Source of the DNA: Daedaleopsis sinensis
Lineage: Eukaryota > Basidiomycota > Agaricomycetes > Polyporales > Polyporaceae
Length of the DNA stretch: 64,000 bases
Assembly: GCA_033807695.1 (NCBI GenBank)
Contig: CM066305.1
Coordinates: forward strand, 2,108,001-2,172,000
Direction of reading: 5' to 3'
The position numbers and the translations under genes are program-made. The notes under the pieces were generated by a model. The model made no database searches and had not been told where the DNA came from. It worked only from the letters and a program-made list of their open reading frames with translations. Shown here piece after piece: positions 53,073 through 64,000 of this stretch (its first letter is position 1; the number at the start of each line of letters is the position of its first letter).

Positions 53073-53821
53073 CTGTGCTTCTTACACAAACATCATGTAG
53101 CCCATCGGTGAGCGCGAATTGTCCTATCAGAAACGACATATTGACGGGTGCACTAGTGATTGTGCTTACAAGAACATCATGATGGACGCGACAGCGATAT
53201 ATCCACGGGGTTTTCATCCCGTCGCATCACTTTGTTTGCCCGATGACATACGTTCCGCTGCACCCATACTGCCACGCTCTACTGTGAATGTTACATATTA
53301 CTTTGTCGACTTCGGCATCTCCACACTCTTCGCTGCGGATCAAACAAACAAATTGGTGACTGGCATCCACGGATTGGATCGGGATGTGCCAGAACTTTCG
53401 AACGACGTGCCTTATGATCCCTTCAAGGTAGACATATTCGTTCTTGGCAACCTCTTTCGTAAGCACTTACTTAAGGTACGTTCAAACTACGGTACGTCTT
53501 ATAGTATCAAAATGTTGATGCACCGCAGAGGTATACCAATGTCAACATGCTTGCACGGCTTGTGGAGGAAATGGTTAGTTCAGAACCATCCGACAGACCA
53601 ACCGCAGAACAAGCTCTGCAACATTTCCGATATATTCGGCAAGAGGTTTGGACTGTGCACTCCTTCTGGAGGCCCCATCTCGCCGACGAACCGCTAGTGG
53701 TCCAAGCAGTTCTCGACACAATGACCCTGGTATGCACTGCAGTTTATTCTACGTCTCGTTTGTAAATGTCTCTGACTGTCGGTGCCGGTAGTGCTCTGTC
53801 GCTTTTAGATCGCTGTTTTGA

Positions 53822-54562
53822 GATGGGGCAACCTGAGAGACTGCCCCGTGATTGTACATGTACCTAGACTGCGCCTGAATGCGTGTATGTCCATAATTGT
53901 CACACGCGTCCGACGTGGCACATAGGTTGCAACCGTTTGCCGAATACTTCTTCGGTCATGCAGCGGCGGTCCCTGAGGCATGAGGCCTGAGGTCCCATGA
54001 GTGACCCACAAACGTGGGGAGCACATCATAGGTGAACGGTATGACTTCCGTAACATCACCCGTCTCAGGGAGATGGGGCGTTGGCACCAGGCACAACAAC
54101 GTGCTCCTGATGGAGTCGTTCACATAACTGGGAGTACGAGAGACGTTATATAGATACTCTTGTAGCCCGGGTCGCCACCGTCACTACCAGCGGCGCTTGG
54201 TAATTGTGCACCGCCTGGGTCGCCTCGGACGCGCCGTTGGGTGAGAGGGGGGGGCGGTTAACCCCATTCCTGGGCCCTGGCCCGTCGTAGCGTGAGGTTG
54301 ATACGAGGGGTTGATAACGGCAGAGTGAACTGGATTCGATTGTATCAGCAACATACGCCCGTCATGATGCCCATATGGGCGGCGCCGTACCTGACGCTGA
54401 GCTCAGCAATGAACATCAACGTTGAGAATTGGGGGAAAACCAGGTCAAGTGCGCCGCAATCGCGCCTAGAGACTCCCATTGTTATAACTACTAGTCCCGG
54501 CGCTCACACGCACCACGACTTGCCTTTATCAACGACATGATCAGCAGCGAATTAGCTATTAC
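53822..54562. other. Spacer between convergent kinase-like paralogues
   Basis: 740 bp holding the 3' ends of the split kinase and its paralogue. A G run (54247-54256) is present. No gene was recognised. Confidence 0.3.
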
Positions 54563-56079
54563 TCAGGACCGCGAGCGACGACACATGCACACCCGTGCGC
54601 CGCGGAGGAAGCGGACACGGACCTGGGCACGAAGCAGGAGTGCATTGCGGCGCACGCCCGACGAGCTCGCGCGTGTGCGATCAATTGCATACATGTAGGT
54701 ATGTCTAGCGTAAATGATGTACATGGCCCGATTCGTCAGAACAATGACCTGTATGCAAGCGAGAACTAGTGACAGATCAGCAGGGATGCGAGACAGAGAT
54801 AGGACGAATCTTACCAAAGAGACGATGTCAAATATCGCCTGAATGACCAATGGTTCATCTCGGGGATGCGCTCTCCAAAAGCGACGAACAACGCCGACGT
54901 TCTGACGAATGCCATAGAATAGTTGTAACGCCTCCTCAGCGCTTGGACGAGAAGAAGGGTTTCGTTCCAACATCCTGGCCACCAGCGGCACAAGCATGTC
55001 AACGTTCGAGTATTTCTACGTATTGCGTCAGATGAACAGCCGGAGCTGTGCGTGATCAGCCAGCACACGTACCTCAATAAATGTCTGGCGGAAGAGATTA
55101 CCCAAGATGAAGACGTCGACTTTGAAAGGGTCATACGGGTCGCTGTCCGAAAGCTCCGGGACGTCCTCGTCTAGTCCTTTAGTGCCAGTCACGAGCCTGT
55201 TCGTGTCGTCAGCGGAAAAGAGAGTCGAGATGCCAAAGTCGACAAAGTAGTATTTCACTTCGACGCAGGAGCGGGGGATGATAGGCGCGAATCTGACTAC
55301 GTCGTCTGGGAGGCACATGTCCGCCATCGGATGAAATCCTTTAGGAAATATCGCAGAGGCATCCATCATGACGTTCTTGTACGCACAGTCCCTATAAGCT
55401 GTCATGTTAAATATGAGGTCATATGCCAGCAACGTAGTCACACTTGCCGATGCGCGACATGATGTTTGTGCAAGAAAGACAAACCCTATATGCGTATATG
55501 CACTGTCAGGTTCAATCATTGTCCGACTACTGGACCGCGAGTCCTAACCTGAAGTAGCTGCTCAACGCAGTCGAGGATACTGCCCACGGTGTCCATGTCG
55601 GGATCATCGATATACCGCAAAAACGGCATGACTAGGAAACTGATGGTGGGGTCTTGCGAGTCCTCGAGAATGTCGAGTATGGGAACACAGTGATTGGTGG
55701 GATCGCTTCGGAGGTCGGGGGAGGATAGATACTTCACAATGCGGACTTCCTGTGAGTCAGTGGAGACTCGTTTCAATAGAACCAGTTTTCCGTCAGAGAG
55801 TCGCCTTGCGTCCAACACATGTGGGCGAAGCGCCTATGCGACGGTGAGCATGTCAGCAGGTACTGGCTAGTGTTCAAATGTACATACATGCCAATCGAGG
55901 TAGTCCTCTGTGTGATTTCGTTTGAGGGTTGGGTCCCGTATCCATGAAGGTACCCAGCCGGGGCGATAGCGAGGGCGTAAAGTGTATCCATGTGACTGGA
56001 AGAACTCTTGTCTGTCCCTCCAGTATATTTCGATTTCGGTGAGTACGCTGAAAGGGTCATCGACGAGCGGGGTAGACAT
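54563..56079 (-). CDS. Protein-kinase-like protein (paralogue of the split gene)
   Basis: ATG at 56079 gives MSTPLVDDPFSVLTEIEIYW and the same FQSHGYTLRPRYRPGWVPSW motif as its neighbour. Exons continue ARRLSDGKLVLLKRV (ATP-site Lys), FLVMPFLRYIDDPDMDTVGS, the catalytic loop HRD-CAYKNVMMDASAIFPK, YYFVDFGISTLFSADDTNRL (DFG) and DPYDPFKVDVFILGNLFRQ. MLERNPSSRPSAEEALQLFY then gives the conserved Arg of the C-lobe. The tail (VCMCRRSRS, TGA 54565-54563) after a donor GTAAGA near 54818 is less certain. Lys, Asp, Asn and DFG are present so catalysis is possible, but the glycine-rich loop is missing. About five introns. It is the intact member of an inverted, convergent duplicate pair. Confidence 0.82.
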
Positions 56080-56897
56080 AATGGCTAGAACTAGCAGAGT
56101 CTGTGGCAGAGGGGGATGTAGGTATTGCTCCGAGTGACTGGGGGTGGGGATTTCGTGAGACCCCCACTATTGGCGTTAAACGTTAAGCGGTGATTTCGAA
56201 CCACATCCATTTCAATCTCAGAACAATGACAAATCTGAACTCCGCTCATCAGTCCGTCGGCGGTCCCCTGGACCCACTTACACCCACTCACTCCTGGATC
56301 CTTGTTACCACCGGTGAGCTGCGAGCTCAGGCTGTCCAGCAGACACTCCGAACGGCATTCTTAACGTGGTATCTATTGTCTGAACTGTTCGATCACCGCA
56401 TGTCATTGTGCGCTCCTAGCTTCCCGGTGAGTAATGTGGTCATTTTGGTACGTAACAGGTTGTGGGCGTACGAGAAAGATTGGTACCACCATGACACGAC
56501 TTTTGTTTGACTTTGTCTCTCTGGGACTTGGATTTCTGTACCGGCAGCAACGATCATTGAGGTAGAGTAACTCTTTTCCCATAGGACATCGCGCCGAACG
56601 CGACAGTTGCTTGCGGTTCTCAGCACTATCTACTAGCTCATCCTCAGGCTCGCGCGCGGGAACACCTTTTATAGGCCAACGATGAAGGTTCTTCGCCATC
56701 TCAACCCACCGCACCTATATCACTCGCTCCTGGCTGGGCACCCTGATTGGAGTTCATACGACCCCTCTCCCGATTCTCAAAGCACTACAATTCCTTCTCA
56801 TCCAGTAGCTGGCATTGGAATACTTTGAACAGGCAGGTGGTTTTTTGTATTGCGGAAGTATTTACTAACACAGTTTTAATGATGTAGCTCGATCGCC
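56080..56897. promoter_or_regulatory. Divergent region kinase-like / one-TM protein
   Basis: 818 bp between two divergent starts, with no coding frame I can support and no repeat recognised. Confidence 0.3.
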
Positions 56898-57969
56898 ATG
56901 TCTCATTACACGCACGCTGGGAACAATGCGACAACTACCTATATTCAGCCCACTCGCACGGTGACGGTGACGCAGACCGCTACAGTCACTGCGTATGTGG
57001 CGCAGGACTGCTCGCCCAGTTCCGCCGATGACCTCGGCACGGTAGTCAACTCGTGGACTGTCGTCTCAGCTTCAGTGTCACTTCTCATCCTACTTGGAAG
57101 GAAGTACTATCTGGCTCGTTGCCCCTCGAAGGAGCGTCTTGACCACTGTGACGACATCATCAAGACATGGGAGAAAGCTCTCAAGACCGACTTGAAGGAA
57201 CGTTTGCAACGAGAGGACCCTGCGTTCTACAACCATATGCGGAATACCCTAGCTAAGTGCGTACCCAGCTTCACCTCGAGGTCTACGGCTTGGTTTACGC
57301 GGAACCTCATCCAAATACTCATCTTCGCAGATTCAAAGAGCGGCTTGGGATTCTACGCTCTGACTTCCTGGCCGCTTCGGATTACACAATCTATAACAAG
57401 TGGAGCCAGCTTTCGTCAACTTTCACGAAAGCAGAGCGCCAGTGTCAGTCATTCCATCAGGACCTCAGGGTGAGTCAGGTATTCACAGTATTCATACGTA
57501 ATAGCACTGACATTTACCAGAGTTCAACCGAGAAATATAGAAATTCAAGGGGCGACGACCCATTCCCGCCGACTTACACAAACTATGTCCCTCAGACCGC
57601 TGGATCAGCATACACTACCGCATTATCCCAAGGATCTGGCGGTAGTGGCCCGTTGCTGCCTATTGTGGACCCCAACTCACCGGGTAAGTAGGCTAAGCTC
57701 AAAGTCGCTTGGGTTATTTCATCGTGTGTGGCTAACACGATCATCGTACAGCTGGCCAGGCTCAGGCGGCCGCAGTGAACACCCGCTATGTTTCCGCTAG
57801 AGACCATTGGCTCGTGGTGCGTCGCTCTATCAAATTGGACAGGATCAAGAGCATCGGAATTCGCAAGGCTGTAGCAGCTGCAAACAGTAAGTCCTCCGGC
57901 TGGCAGTGGCTCATAGTGACTGGAGTAATAACCGACATCCTCGCAGATGCTTTGTCCTCGCTTGACTGA
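56898..57969 (+). CDS. Hypothetical single-pass membrane protein
   Basis: ATG at 56898 leads MSHYTHAGNNATTTYIQPTR and a Thr/Val-rich segment (TVTVTQTATVTAYV). One hydrophobic helix follows (WTVVSASVSLLILLG) with RKYYLAR after it, so the C-terminus is probably cytosolic. The cytosolic part is helical and charged (DIIKTWEKALKTDLKERLQR, FKERLGILRSDFLAASDYTI, NKWSQLSSTFTKAERQCQSF), then has a Gly/Ser/Pro linker and a basic segment (DHWLVVRRSIKLDRIKSIGI). Introns have donors GTGCGT, GTGAGT, GTAAGT and GTAAGT. TGA is at 57967-57969. This layout (short ectodomain, TM, coiled cytosolic part) recurs in lineage-specific basidiomycete families, but I know no function. Confidence 0.65.
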
Positions 57970-59315
57970 TCAAGACAACCTGAATCATCATATAAGACAA
58001 TTCCATGATTTGCGCCATACGGACCAGTTTTTAACAACTACTTCCACCTTGTTATACTGTAGTCATGAGGCCATTAGGCGGTCAACAGTGGACGCCAGCT
58101 GCGATGATATACCCTATATGCACCTATAGGCGATTGATTGCTCGCGGGAGACTGACTTTACCAATGAATACATCACACACGGTACCTCCAAGATCGTCGT
58201 CTTGACCATGTTATCGACTAGGTGTTGTAGGACCGTCCATCCCTCACGTCAATAGGTTCTTCATCGTCTGCCTAGGGGAGACAACGACTAGGTAGTTGCG
58301 AGTCAGAGGTAGGTTACATGGAGGAGAGTTGTTGAGATTCAACGCCGATATATGCCAACCTACATATACATGTGCAAATGGCCGAATCCTGCAGCTGAAC
58401 AGTTAACGAATATTTGGAGTATCATACGCAGGCCTAGGTCAATGGCGTGAAATTCTTGTGGCGTACGTGCACTTGATCTGATAATCAAATACATGTCGTC
58501 CAGTTCGTGAATCGAAGTATCATGTAGTATGGACCGGCCGTAGGACCGGCCGTAGGATGGTCGGAACAGCCAACGTGAGGTTTGCTCATCCAGCGGCTTC
58601 AGGAATATGTTCGACAAGCGGCGCGTAGATTAGACATGGACAACCCGTGGGTAGTCTTAGACCTTGATATTGCAACGGTCGTGGCGAAGATCAATGGGAA
58701 TGGAACATGCGCATGTATTGATGTATATACATACATAACACGGCAGCAGTCGTACAATCCTAGGTGCTCACCTCGTCAGGTCCCCAACACATCCACCAAC
58801 CCGATCGCCCTCCCAGTTTTCTACTTCCACGTTGAGGATGCGCATAGAACGACGCAGGACGCCCAGTGTGGATTGCATGCAGCCCTACGGGAGGCTCGTT
58901 ATCTTCTCACAACGTCCATACCTGCGATACATCAGCGCATTGGGGAGACATCACCGATGTGCGCGAGTCGATATTCATCCGCGATGAGGACTTGACAGAC
59001 AGTCTTGGCGGGTTCATCTTGCCGTCATGCACCAGGTGCCTTGCACTTGCAAATATTCATGTAGGAACATACAGGACATTGAAGGCTGTACGGAAAGCAA
59101 ACTTGACAGTTGGATTTTTGTGCTATTGAAGGGGGAAGGAGTCCGGAGACGAAAGGAACAACTTGAGGAAACGTATGTCTTGAGGGAATGACACCCCAGC
59201 GCACTTCTGCTTGACATCTGTCCGCGCCCTAGGCTTCCACATTTGCACGCTCATCGCGAAAGATCAAAGCAGAGCCACGACAGTGAGCACGTGTGGAGAT
59301 AGTCAACGCACAATT
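57970..59315. other. Gene-poor spacer
   Basis: 1.35 kb without a supportable gene. It holds a 12 bp tandem (GGACCGGCCGTA twice, 58531-58554). Frames here lack good starts. Confidence 0.3.
58531..58554. repeat. 12-bp GC-rich tandem repeat
   Basis: GGACCGGCCGTA occurs twice in succession, followed by GGA. The unit contains the palindrome CGGCCG. Confidence 0.7.
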
Positions 59316-60411
59316 TCACCAGCGAGAGTCGCCGTTGCCATTGGTAGCCACAGCGCTCGTGGACGGTGCATCATAGTCCCGGCGAGCAGGGCTGCTACCC
59401 CTCGGCGGGCTCCTCGAGTAGCTCCGGCGCCTTCGGTACTCCGGCGAGTAGCGAGAACGAGGCGGGGGGCTACGACGGTCACGCCAGTCCCTGCCACCGT
59501 CCCTGTTGTCTCTGCCATAATGGTCCCGCTCCCGGTCGTCTCGGTCGTAGCGACTCTTGTATGGGTCCCGGTCACGACGATCCCTGTCATCATAACGGTC
59601 ATTGTCACGGCCAGAGTAGGTGTCACGGCCACGACGACGCCTGTGACCCATGTACTCTCCCGGAGTGGGAGCATGCGGCCGGTCAGTGACTGAATAGTCA
59701 ACGCGAATGCGACGTCCGTTCAGTTCCTACAGAGCACAGGTGAATATCTCATCTGACACAGTAGGTGGAGAATGACTTACAACACCGTTCAGCTCTTTGA
59801 TGCAGCGGCCGGCCTCGTCAACGGTGGACATGGTGATGAAACCGAATCCGCGAGACCGATCGGACTGCTACTCAATCAATTAGTGTGAAACATGTTGGGA
59901 GACAGACACTAACCCTTTGGTCGTACACAATGACCACTTTTTCTACACGACCAAAGCGGCTGAACTCGTCGTCGAGGTCGCGCTCAGTCGTACGGATACT
60001 CAAGCCAAACACCCCCAACACGTTGGAGGGATTGGGCGCCTGCTTCGCCAGGTTAGTACATAGTAGACACGTGTCAGATAAACAAGGACGAACAATCGGC
60101 GCCTGAGGCGGACGACGGGGAGGAGGCGACCTGCGGTAGCTTGAAGACCTCACAGGGCTGCGAGAACGCGATCTTCCTCGAGCAGGAGGGAGGTCTCGGT
60201 CGCGGGAGTCTGAAGTGGGCGCTGCCGCAGGAGCAGGGTCATTGTTGTAAGCCTCGTTGTAGGGGTCGGCGGCGGGGGCAGCGTCGGAGTACTATAGGAG
60301 GGAGTGAGTATCTACCTCGTAACCGTTGAACCCGTCGGGGGAGCCAGGTGGTGCCCACCGGAGAGGGCGGGGGCGACGTGGCGGGCAAGGGGGAGGGCAA
60401 AGACTCACCAT
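59316..60411 (-). CDS. Tra2-like SR protein (single RRM)
   Basis: A splicing regulator of the transformer-2 type. Exon 1 is only ATG (60411-60409), followed by donor GTGAGT. Exon 2 follows acceptor CTATAG near 60294 and reads [57 protein letters not shown]. The RRM has [20 protein letters not shown] (RNP2 LGVFGL), [28 protein letters not shown] (RNP1) and [24 protein letters not shown]. The C-terminal RS/RD domain ([40 protein letters not shown]) ends [11 protein letters not shown] 59318-59316. RS-RRM-RS order is the Tra2 signature. Nuclear, binds GAA-like exonic enhancers in the family. Confidence 0.88.
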
Positions 60412-60598
60412 GATGGTTGGAGTGTACAGGGCGTTTGTCCTTGTTTGGAGCCCAAGTCATGCAGATTCAGAGTCCGCGATACGCATCAAACCTTAGAAGC
60501 CGGTCATGTATAGTTCTCAGCCACCGCTTGTCACCGCCCGACGATAGTGGTGTACAGACAGACGACCCCGAACTGCAAATCCCGGCAAGAGTAAGAAG
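60412..60598. promoter_or_regulatory. 187-bp bidirectional promoter Tra2-like / eL18
   Basis: This is the whole interval between divergent start codons. No TATA box. It must serve a ribosomal protein gene and a splicing factor gene together. Confidence 0.45.
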
Positions 60599-61392
60599 AT
60601 GGTGAGTTTGCCGTGCTGCTCGACGTCCTTGCATACCTTCTCAATGTTCTGCGCGTAGGGTATCGACATCAAAAAGCACCACGTCAAGAAGGGCAACCGT
60701 ACCGCTCCCAAGAGCGAGGATCCCTACCTGCTCTTGCTGGTCAAGGTGTGTTGATACTTGTTCTCGTGGCCTGCAGCTCCTGCTCAATCATTGCCGCAAG
60801 CTCTACCGATTCCTCGCCCGGCGCACGGACTCTCCATTCAACAAGGTCATTGAGTTTTCCACAATGAGTCCGGTGAAGTGAACTCAAACAGCTGTTCATA
60901 CCTAGACGATCCTGCACCGTCTTTTCCTCTCGAAGACCAACCGCCCTCCTCTTTCCCTCTCCCGCATCGTCAAGGAGACCGAGAGTGCGCCTGACCGTGA
61001 CTCGAAGGTCATTGTGACAATCGGCACTGTTACGGATGACGTCCGCCTGCTTGAGGTCCCCAAGCTCTCAATCGCCGCGCTCCGTTTCACCACCGCTGCC
61101 AAGGAGCGCATCCTGAAGGCCGGTGGTGAGGTCCTCACCCTCGATCAGCTCGCGCTTCGTGCACCCACAGGATCAAACACCATCTTGCTGCGGGGCAAGA
61201 GGACTGCCCGTGAGGCGGTTAAGCACTTCGGCATGGGTCCCCACAAGCACAAGAAGCCCTACACCGTCTCCAAGGGCCGCAAGGTACGTGTTTGTTCACA
61301 TTGTTAGGTGCACAAAGGTTGATCTCACTGTTGACATTGAACAGTTCGAGCGTGCCCGTGGTCGCCGAAAGTCGCGTGGCTTCAAGGTATAA
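60599..61392 (+). CDS. RPL18: 60S ribosomal protein eL18
   Basis: A large-subunit protein. Exon 1 is only ATG (60599-60601), followed by donor GTGAGT. Exon 2 from 60659 reads [20 protein letters not shown] and DPYLLLLVK. After further introns come [15 protein letters not shown], then [60 protein letters not shown] and [20 protein letters not shown], ending with the basic [18 protein letters not shown] 61390-61392. It is full length and collinear with yeast and human eL18. Codons are strongly C/G-ending. It shares a short promoter with the Tra2-like gene. Confidence 0.95.
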
Positions 61393-61902
61393 GCCTTGTG
61401 GTCAAAATCGGCGTGCAGCTGCAACGGCGAGAGTCAGCAGTCAGTCCTGCGTGGGGGTTTGGCTGGCAGTATCATTGTACTTGCATGCGAACAGGGTCGC
61501 ACTCTCCACCATTGTTATGTTCACTCGCATCCTCTTCTCATCTGTATGATGACTCCTGTACGGTTTACATGCTCTCTATTGCCTATGCCACCCCCTCAAT
61601 CGCATGGTGATCGTCGACAACCAGGGTGGGCTTCAGTCAGCATCCTTCACAACAACCGTCTATTGTGCATTGGATGTGCGGAACTGTGGTTACAAACGCG
61701 CAAGTCGATCGCGAATCGTGAACGTTTGAAAGCACTTTACAATGTACAGCACTCTCCGGGCCACACCAAACGTTGGGTCCTCGCCTAATCATGCGTCGTA
61801 TCTAGCTACGAAGCGATGCTCTGCAAGTAGGCATGCCCATTGTCCAGCATCATCCGAAAGTATGAAGTGGAATTATTTTCGAAGAATCGCCTGCATACTG
61901 AA
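61393..61902. other. Convergent spacer eL18 / ThuA-like
   Basis: 510 bp, AT-richer, holding both 3' UTRs. No gene was recognised. Confidence 0.3.
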
Positions 61903-63403
61903 TCATAGCATCGCAACGAATACAGATATGACGACGGCTAAAAGAGTCGCAGGCCCCGCATAATACGACCACTTTGCGGGAGATGCATTCGTGCCGGGAG
62001 TGCCCGTGGTCGTATCGCTGCGGACACAACGCGGGCTCAATGAACAGAGACGCACGATCTCACACCAAGGAACGTACCTAGGAGTAGGAGTCCCGGACGA
62101 ACTGGAGGGAGAGCCGCCGGTGGCAGCTGCAGACGAGTTGCCGACCTTCGCATCGGGGTTGAACGCACGGGTCGTGTTCGCCTGCAATGTCCACTGGATC
62201 CCGCCCATTACGTGACCCATGAACACAGAGTCCTGGGGAGCACGGGTGAGCGAATGTCGTACGACTGGACGTCGACAGAGAGAAGACACCGACCTGCCAT
62301 GTCTCGTTCAGATGCCCGAGCGAGGTGTAGAAACTGCGACCGGCCGTGCCGCCGGCGTCGATGCCAGCCCCGTGCTCCTGGAACCAAGCTGGACGAGCAT
62401 TGCGCGATGTCAGTGTCCAGAGCAGTTGCGAGGCGGCGGGGAAGGTGGCCTTACCTGTGGGATGGGGGCTTCCCTGGTCGAACTTCCGAGGGCCGGGATC
62501 TACAATAGGGACCAGACAGGCTCAGACAGGAGGCACGAGGAGACACGAGCCGGCGCGCTGACCTTGATAGCTCGACTCGTCTGCAGACAGCACCACTGTC
62601 GCACCGACGCTCCTTGGGTCGGACTTGAAGTTGTACCTGTCGCATAACAATAACAGATTAGCGAACATGCCCGCGGTGAAGCCAAAGCAAAGCATAAGAG
62701 AGCTCACATCTCGTCACGCACCGCCCATACTTTGGGAAGATTCGCGGTGCTCGGGTGCGATGGGCCAACGACGTCGACATTCTGCCGCTCTCTCAGCGGG
62801 TCGGGTTTCGAGAGACGGTTCGAGGACGTACGGCATTCTGCAGCTCGGGGTGGTAGTCGAACGCGGCGCCTGAGCAGATAACATCGTGGTGGTCAATGGG
62901 GCGTAGCGAACGAGCGTATAATAGAACACACATCGTACTCACCAACTTCATCTGTGAACCACGTCGTGTTGCGGAGGGCGTCCGACGCAGAGTGGACGGC
63001 AACGAAGTTGCCCCCCAGGTCCAAATAGTTCCTGAACGCGCTCTTCCCAGCATCGTCCAGGACTGGCACCCGAGTAAGCTGCGGCGCCGGTTATCAGCGA
63101 GAGCGAAAGAGGGAACGCACCTTCCCCAGTGTTGCTCAGGAAGAGCACGGCGTCGTACTGCGCGAGCCTGTCATCCGTGAACCACGTCTGATCCTCGGTG
63201 TGGTCGAACGTGATGCTGGCGGCGGGCCCGGCCTGCACCAGCGCGTCGACCGCGGTAGGTATCGAATCGTGGCGGAAGTCCCTCGTTGCAGAGTAGATGA
63301 GGATCCGCGCGACGCTGCTTTGTTGCCCAAGAGTTTCGCCCATAGCTATAGCTAGAAGCGATGGGATGAGTAAGCCCAAGAGAGTGGTAGAAGAGTAGTG
63401 CAT
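61903..63403 (-). CDS. Secreted ThuA-like domain protein, membrane-anchored
   Basis: ATG at 63403 gives a signal peptide, MHYSSTTLLGLLIPSLLAIA. The ThuA (glutamine-amidotransferase-like) fold follows: ARILIYSATRDFRHDSIPTA, SITFDHTEDQTWFTDDRLAQ, YDAVLFLSNTGE, then AGKSAFRNYLDLGGNFVAVH SASD, AAFDYHPELQNA, SADESSYQG, HPIAWFQEHGAG, GRSFYTSLGHLNETW and GHVMGGIQWTL. The YSATRDFRHDSIP and GGNFVAVHSASD motifs are typical of fungal ThuA-like proteins. These are named after bacterial trehalose-utilisation genes; the biochemical activity is not established. A Ser/Thr/Pro linker and a C-terminal hydrophobic segment (YYAGPATLLAVVISVFVAML) suggest a membrane or GPI anchor. About eight introns. TAG/TGA near 61903. 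Confidence 0.85.
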
Positions 63404-64000
63404 GGTCACTGTGTGACTGTGCAAAGAGAATTAATTAAGCCAGAGTAGCGTGTCGCGTGTGCAGGATTGGGGGTGTCTCAGGGGTGTCCACTCGACGGTG
63501 TTACTGTGAACTGCGTTGGGAGATATCGACTCGGATGTCAAACAAGTCCGAGTCCAAACCAGTCAATATCGGCGCCTATGCTCAGGACGACGTCAACGAC
63601 CACCCAATTGCAACTTCACTGCCACCACCGTATGCTACGGTGCTGAAGTCACGTCCGATGATCTCATCGACATCTTGATTCTTCTACATGATTGGCTGCC
63701 ATCGGAAGTACTGGGATTGCCTGTAGATGTGCCACATCGACAAGGTGTTCGGCTGAAAAGTACCAAGGTGAGTGTCGTACGGCACATCGACATCGTCATC
63801 GTTTGTATAGGCTGGCAGCAAGAGTTGCTACTACCAGTCGACCGACACCCACCGCGATTGAAGCTGATCTAACCGCGAAATTTGACTGCAGGAAGACGAT
63901 AGCATGCCCTTGGATGCCGATGATTGATTAACAGCAGCGGCGACTGGCTCATAGTACTACTTATGTCTGTATCGCCGTAAGTACTCTTTTTTCACTCTTA
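63404..64000. other. Right-end region
   Basis: About 600 bp upstream of the ThuA-like gene. A 47-codon frame from ATG 63537 (MSNKSESKPVNIGAYAQDDV) and other short frames occur. Together they could be 5' exons of a + gene beyond the window, but no family or splice pattern is convincing. Confidence 0.25.

Larger units (their letters stand above)
46175..53821 (+). pseudogene. Kinase-like gene split by an LTR retrotransposon
   Basis: The 5' part (46175-46777) starts MPQSFSDLSDDEIFGSLSLV and has the basidiomycete motif FQSHGYTFRPRYHPNWVPSW, then RLSDGKLVLVKRI with the ATP-site Lys and a helical lobe ending NCVEQLLE. The 3' part (53068-53821) resumes with GLCFLHKHHVAHR, completed across an intron to HRD-CAYKN, then YYFVDFGIS (DFG) and YDPFKVDIFVLGNLFRK, MVSSEPSDRPTAEQALQH. 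Both halves are otherwise free of stops and collinear with the paralogue at 54563-56079. The retrotransposon (46778-53067) enters at the intron-acceptor/exon junction, so normal splicing into the catalytic-loop exon is blocked unless the element is spliced out. A glycine loop is absent, as in other members of this fungal kinase-like group. Confidence 0.85.

Noticed and set aside
58582..59129. Two + strand frames of 137 and 87 codons
   Set aside because: No good ATG context, no family, and codon composition like the surrounding spacer.
1..64000. CRISPR arrays, bacterial operons, rRNA genes
   Set aside because: None seen; intron-rich eukaryotic genes throughout.

Overview
The window is nuclear DNA from a filamentous basidiomycete, most likely an Agaricomycete and possibly Polyporales. 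The evidence is gene density near one per 2 kb, many 50-65 nt introns with GTRNGY donors and YAG acceptors, pyrimidine-rich promoters, basidiomycete-type kinase-like genes and a Ty3-type chromovirus. The order-level placement is inference only.

Layout. 0-12 kb holds conserved housekeeping genes: the end of a nucleotide-sugar transporter, nuclear cap-binding subunit CBP80, glucosidase II beta, ribosomal protein uL2 and an FGGY-family ribulokinase-like gene. 12-35 kb has three separate PHO85-type cyclin-like genes (12.3, 23.3 and 32.9 kb), interleaved with ribosomal protein eS25, an SS18/SSXT-domain gene, an SH3-domain gene, mitochondrial IF-3, a large PPR-like protein and a disordered protein. 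35-42 kb holds a chromatin/PIKK group: a class II histone deacetylase (HDA1/Clr3 type, with Arb2 domain), a SWD1/RBBP5 COMPASS subunit and, from a 171 bp divergent promoter, a TTI2-like gene.

41.9-59.3 kb is the accessory, transposon-rich part. Downstream of TTI2 lie a foldback MITE with TA target duplication and, 12 bp further on, an 835 bp element with about 125 bp inverted repeats and a 9 bp target duplication (Mutator-like, non-autonomous). A pyridoxal-reductase-like AKR gene follows. Next comes a pair of convergent paralogous kinase-like genes. The left copy is split by an intact 6.29 kb chromodomain-containing Ty3-type retrotransposon. Its LTRs are 368 bp and differ at one position, it is flanked by AGGGA, and it sits on the acceptor/exon boundary just before the kinase catalytic loop. 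A one-TM hypothetical gene closes the block.

59.3-64 kb returns to housekeeping: a Tra2-like SR protein and eL18 diverge from a 187 bp promoter, followed by a secreted ThuA-like protein. Three genes (eS25, Tra2-like, eL18) have a first coding exon that is only the ATG. All exon structures come from reading splice signals and family conservation, without transcript data.
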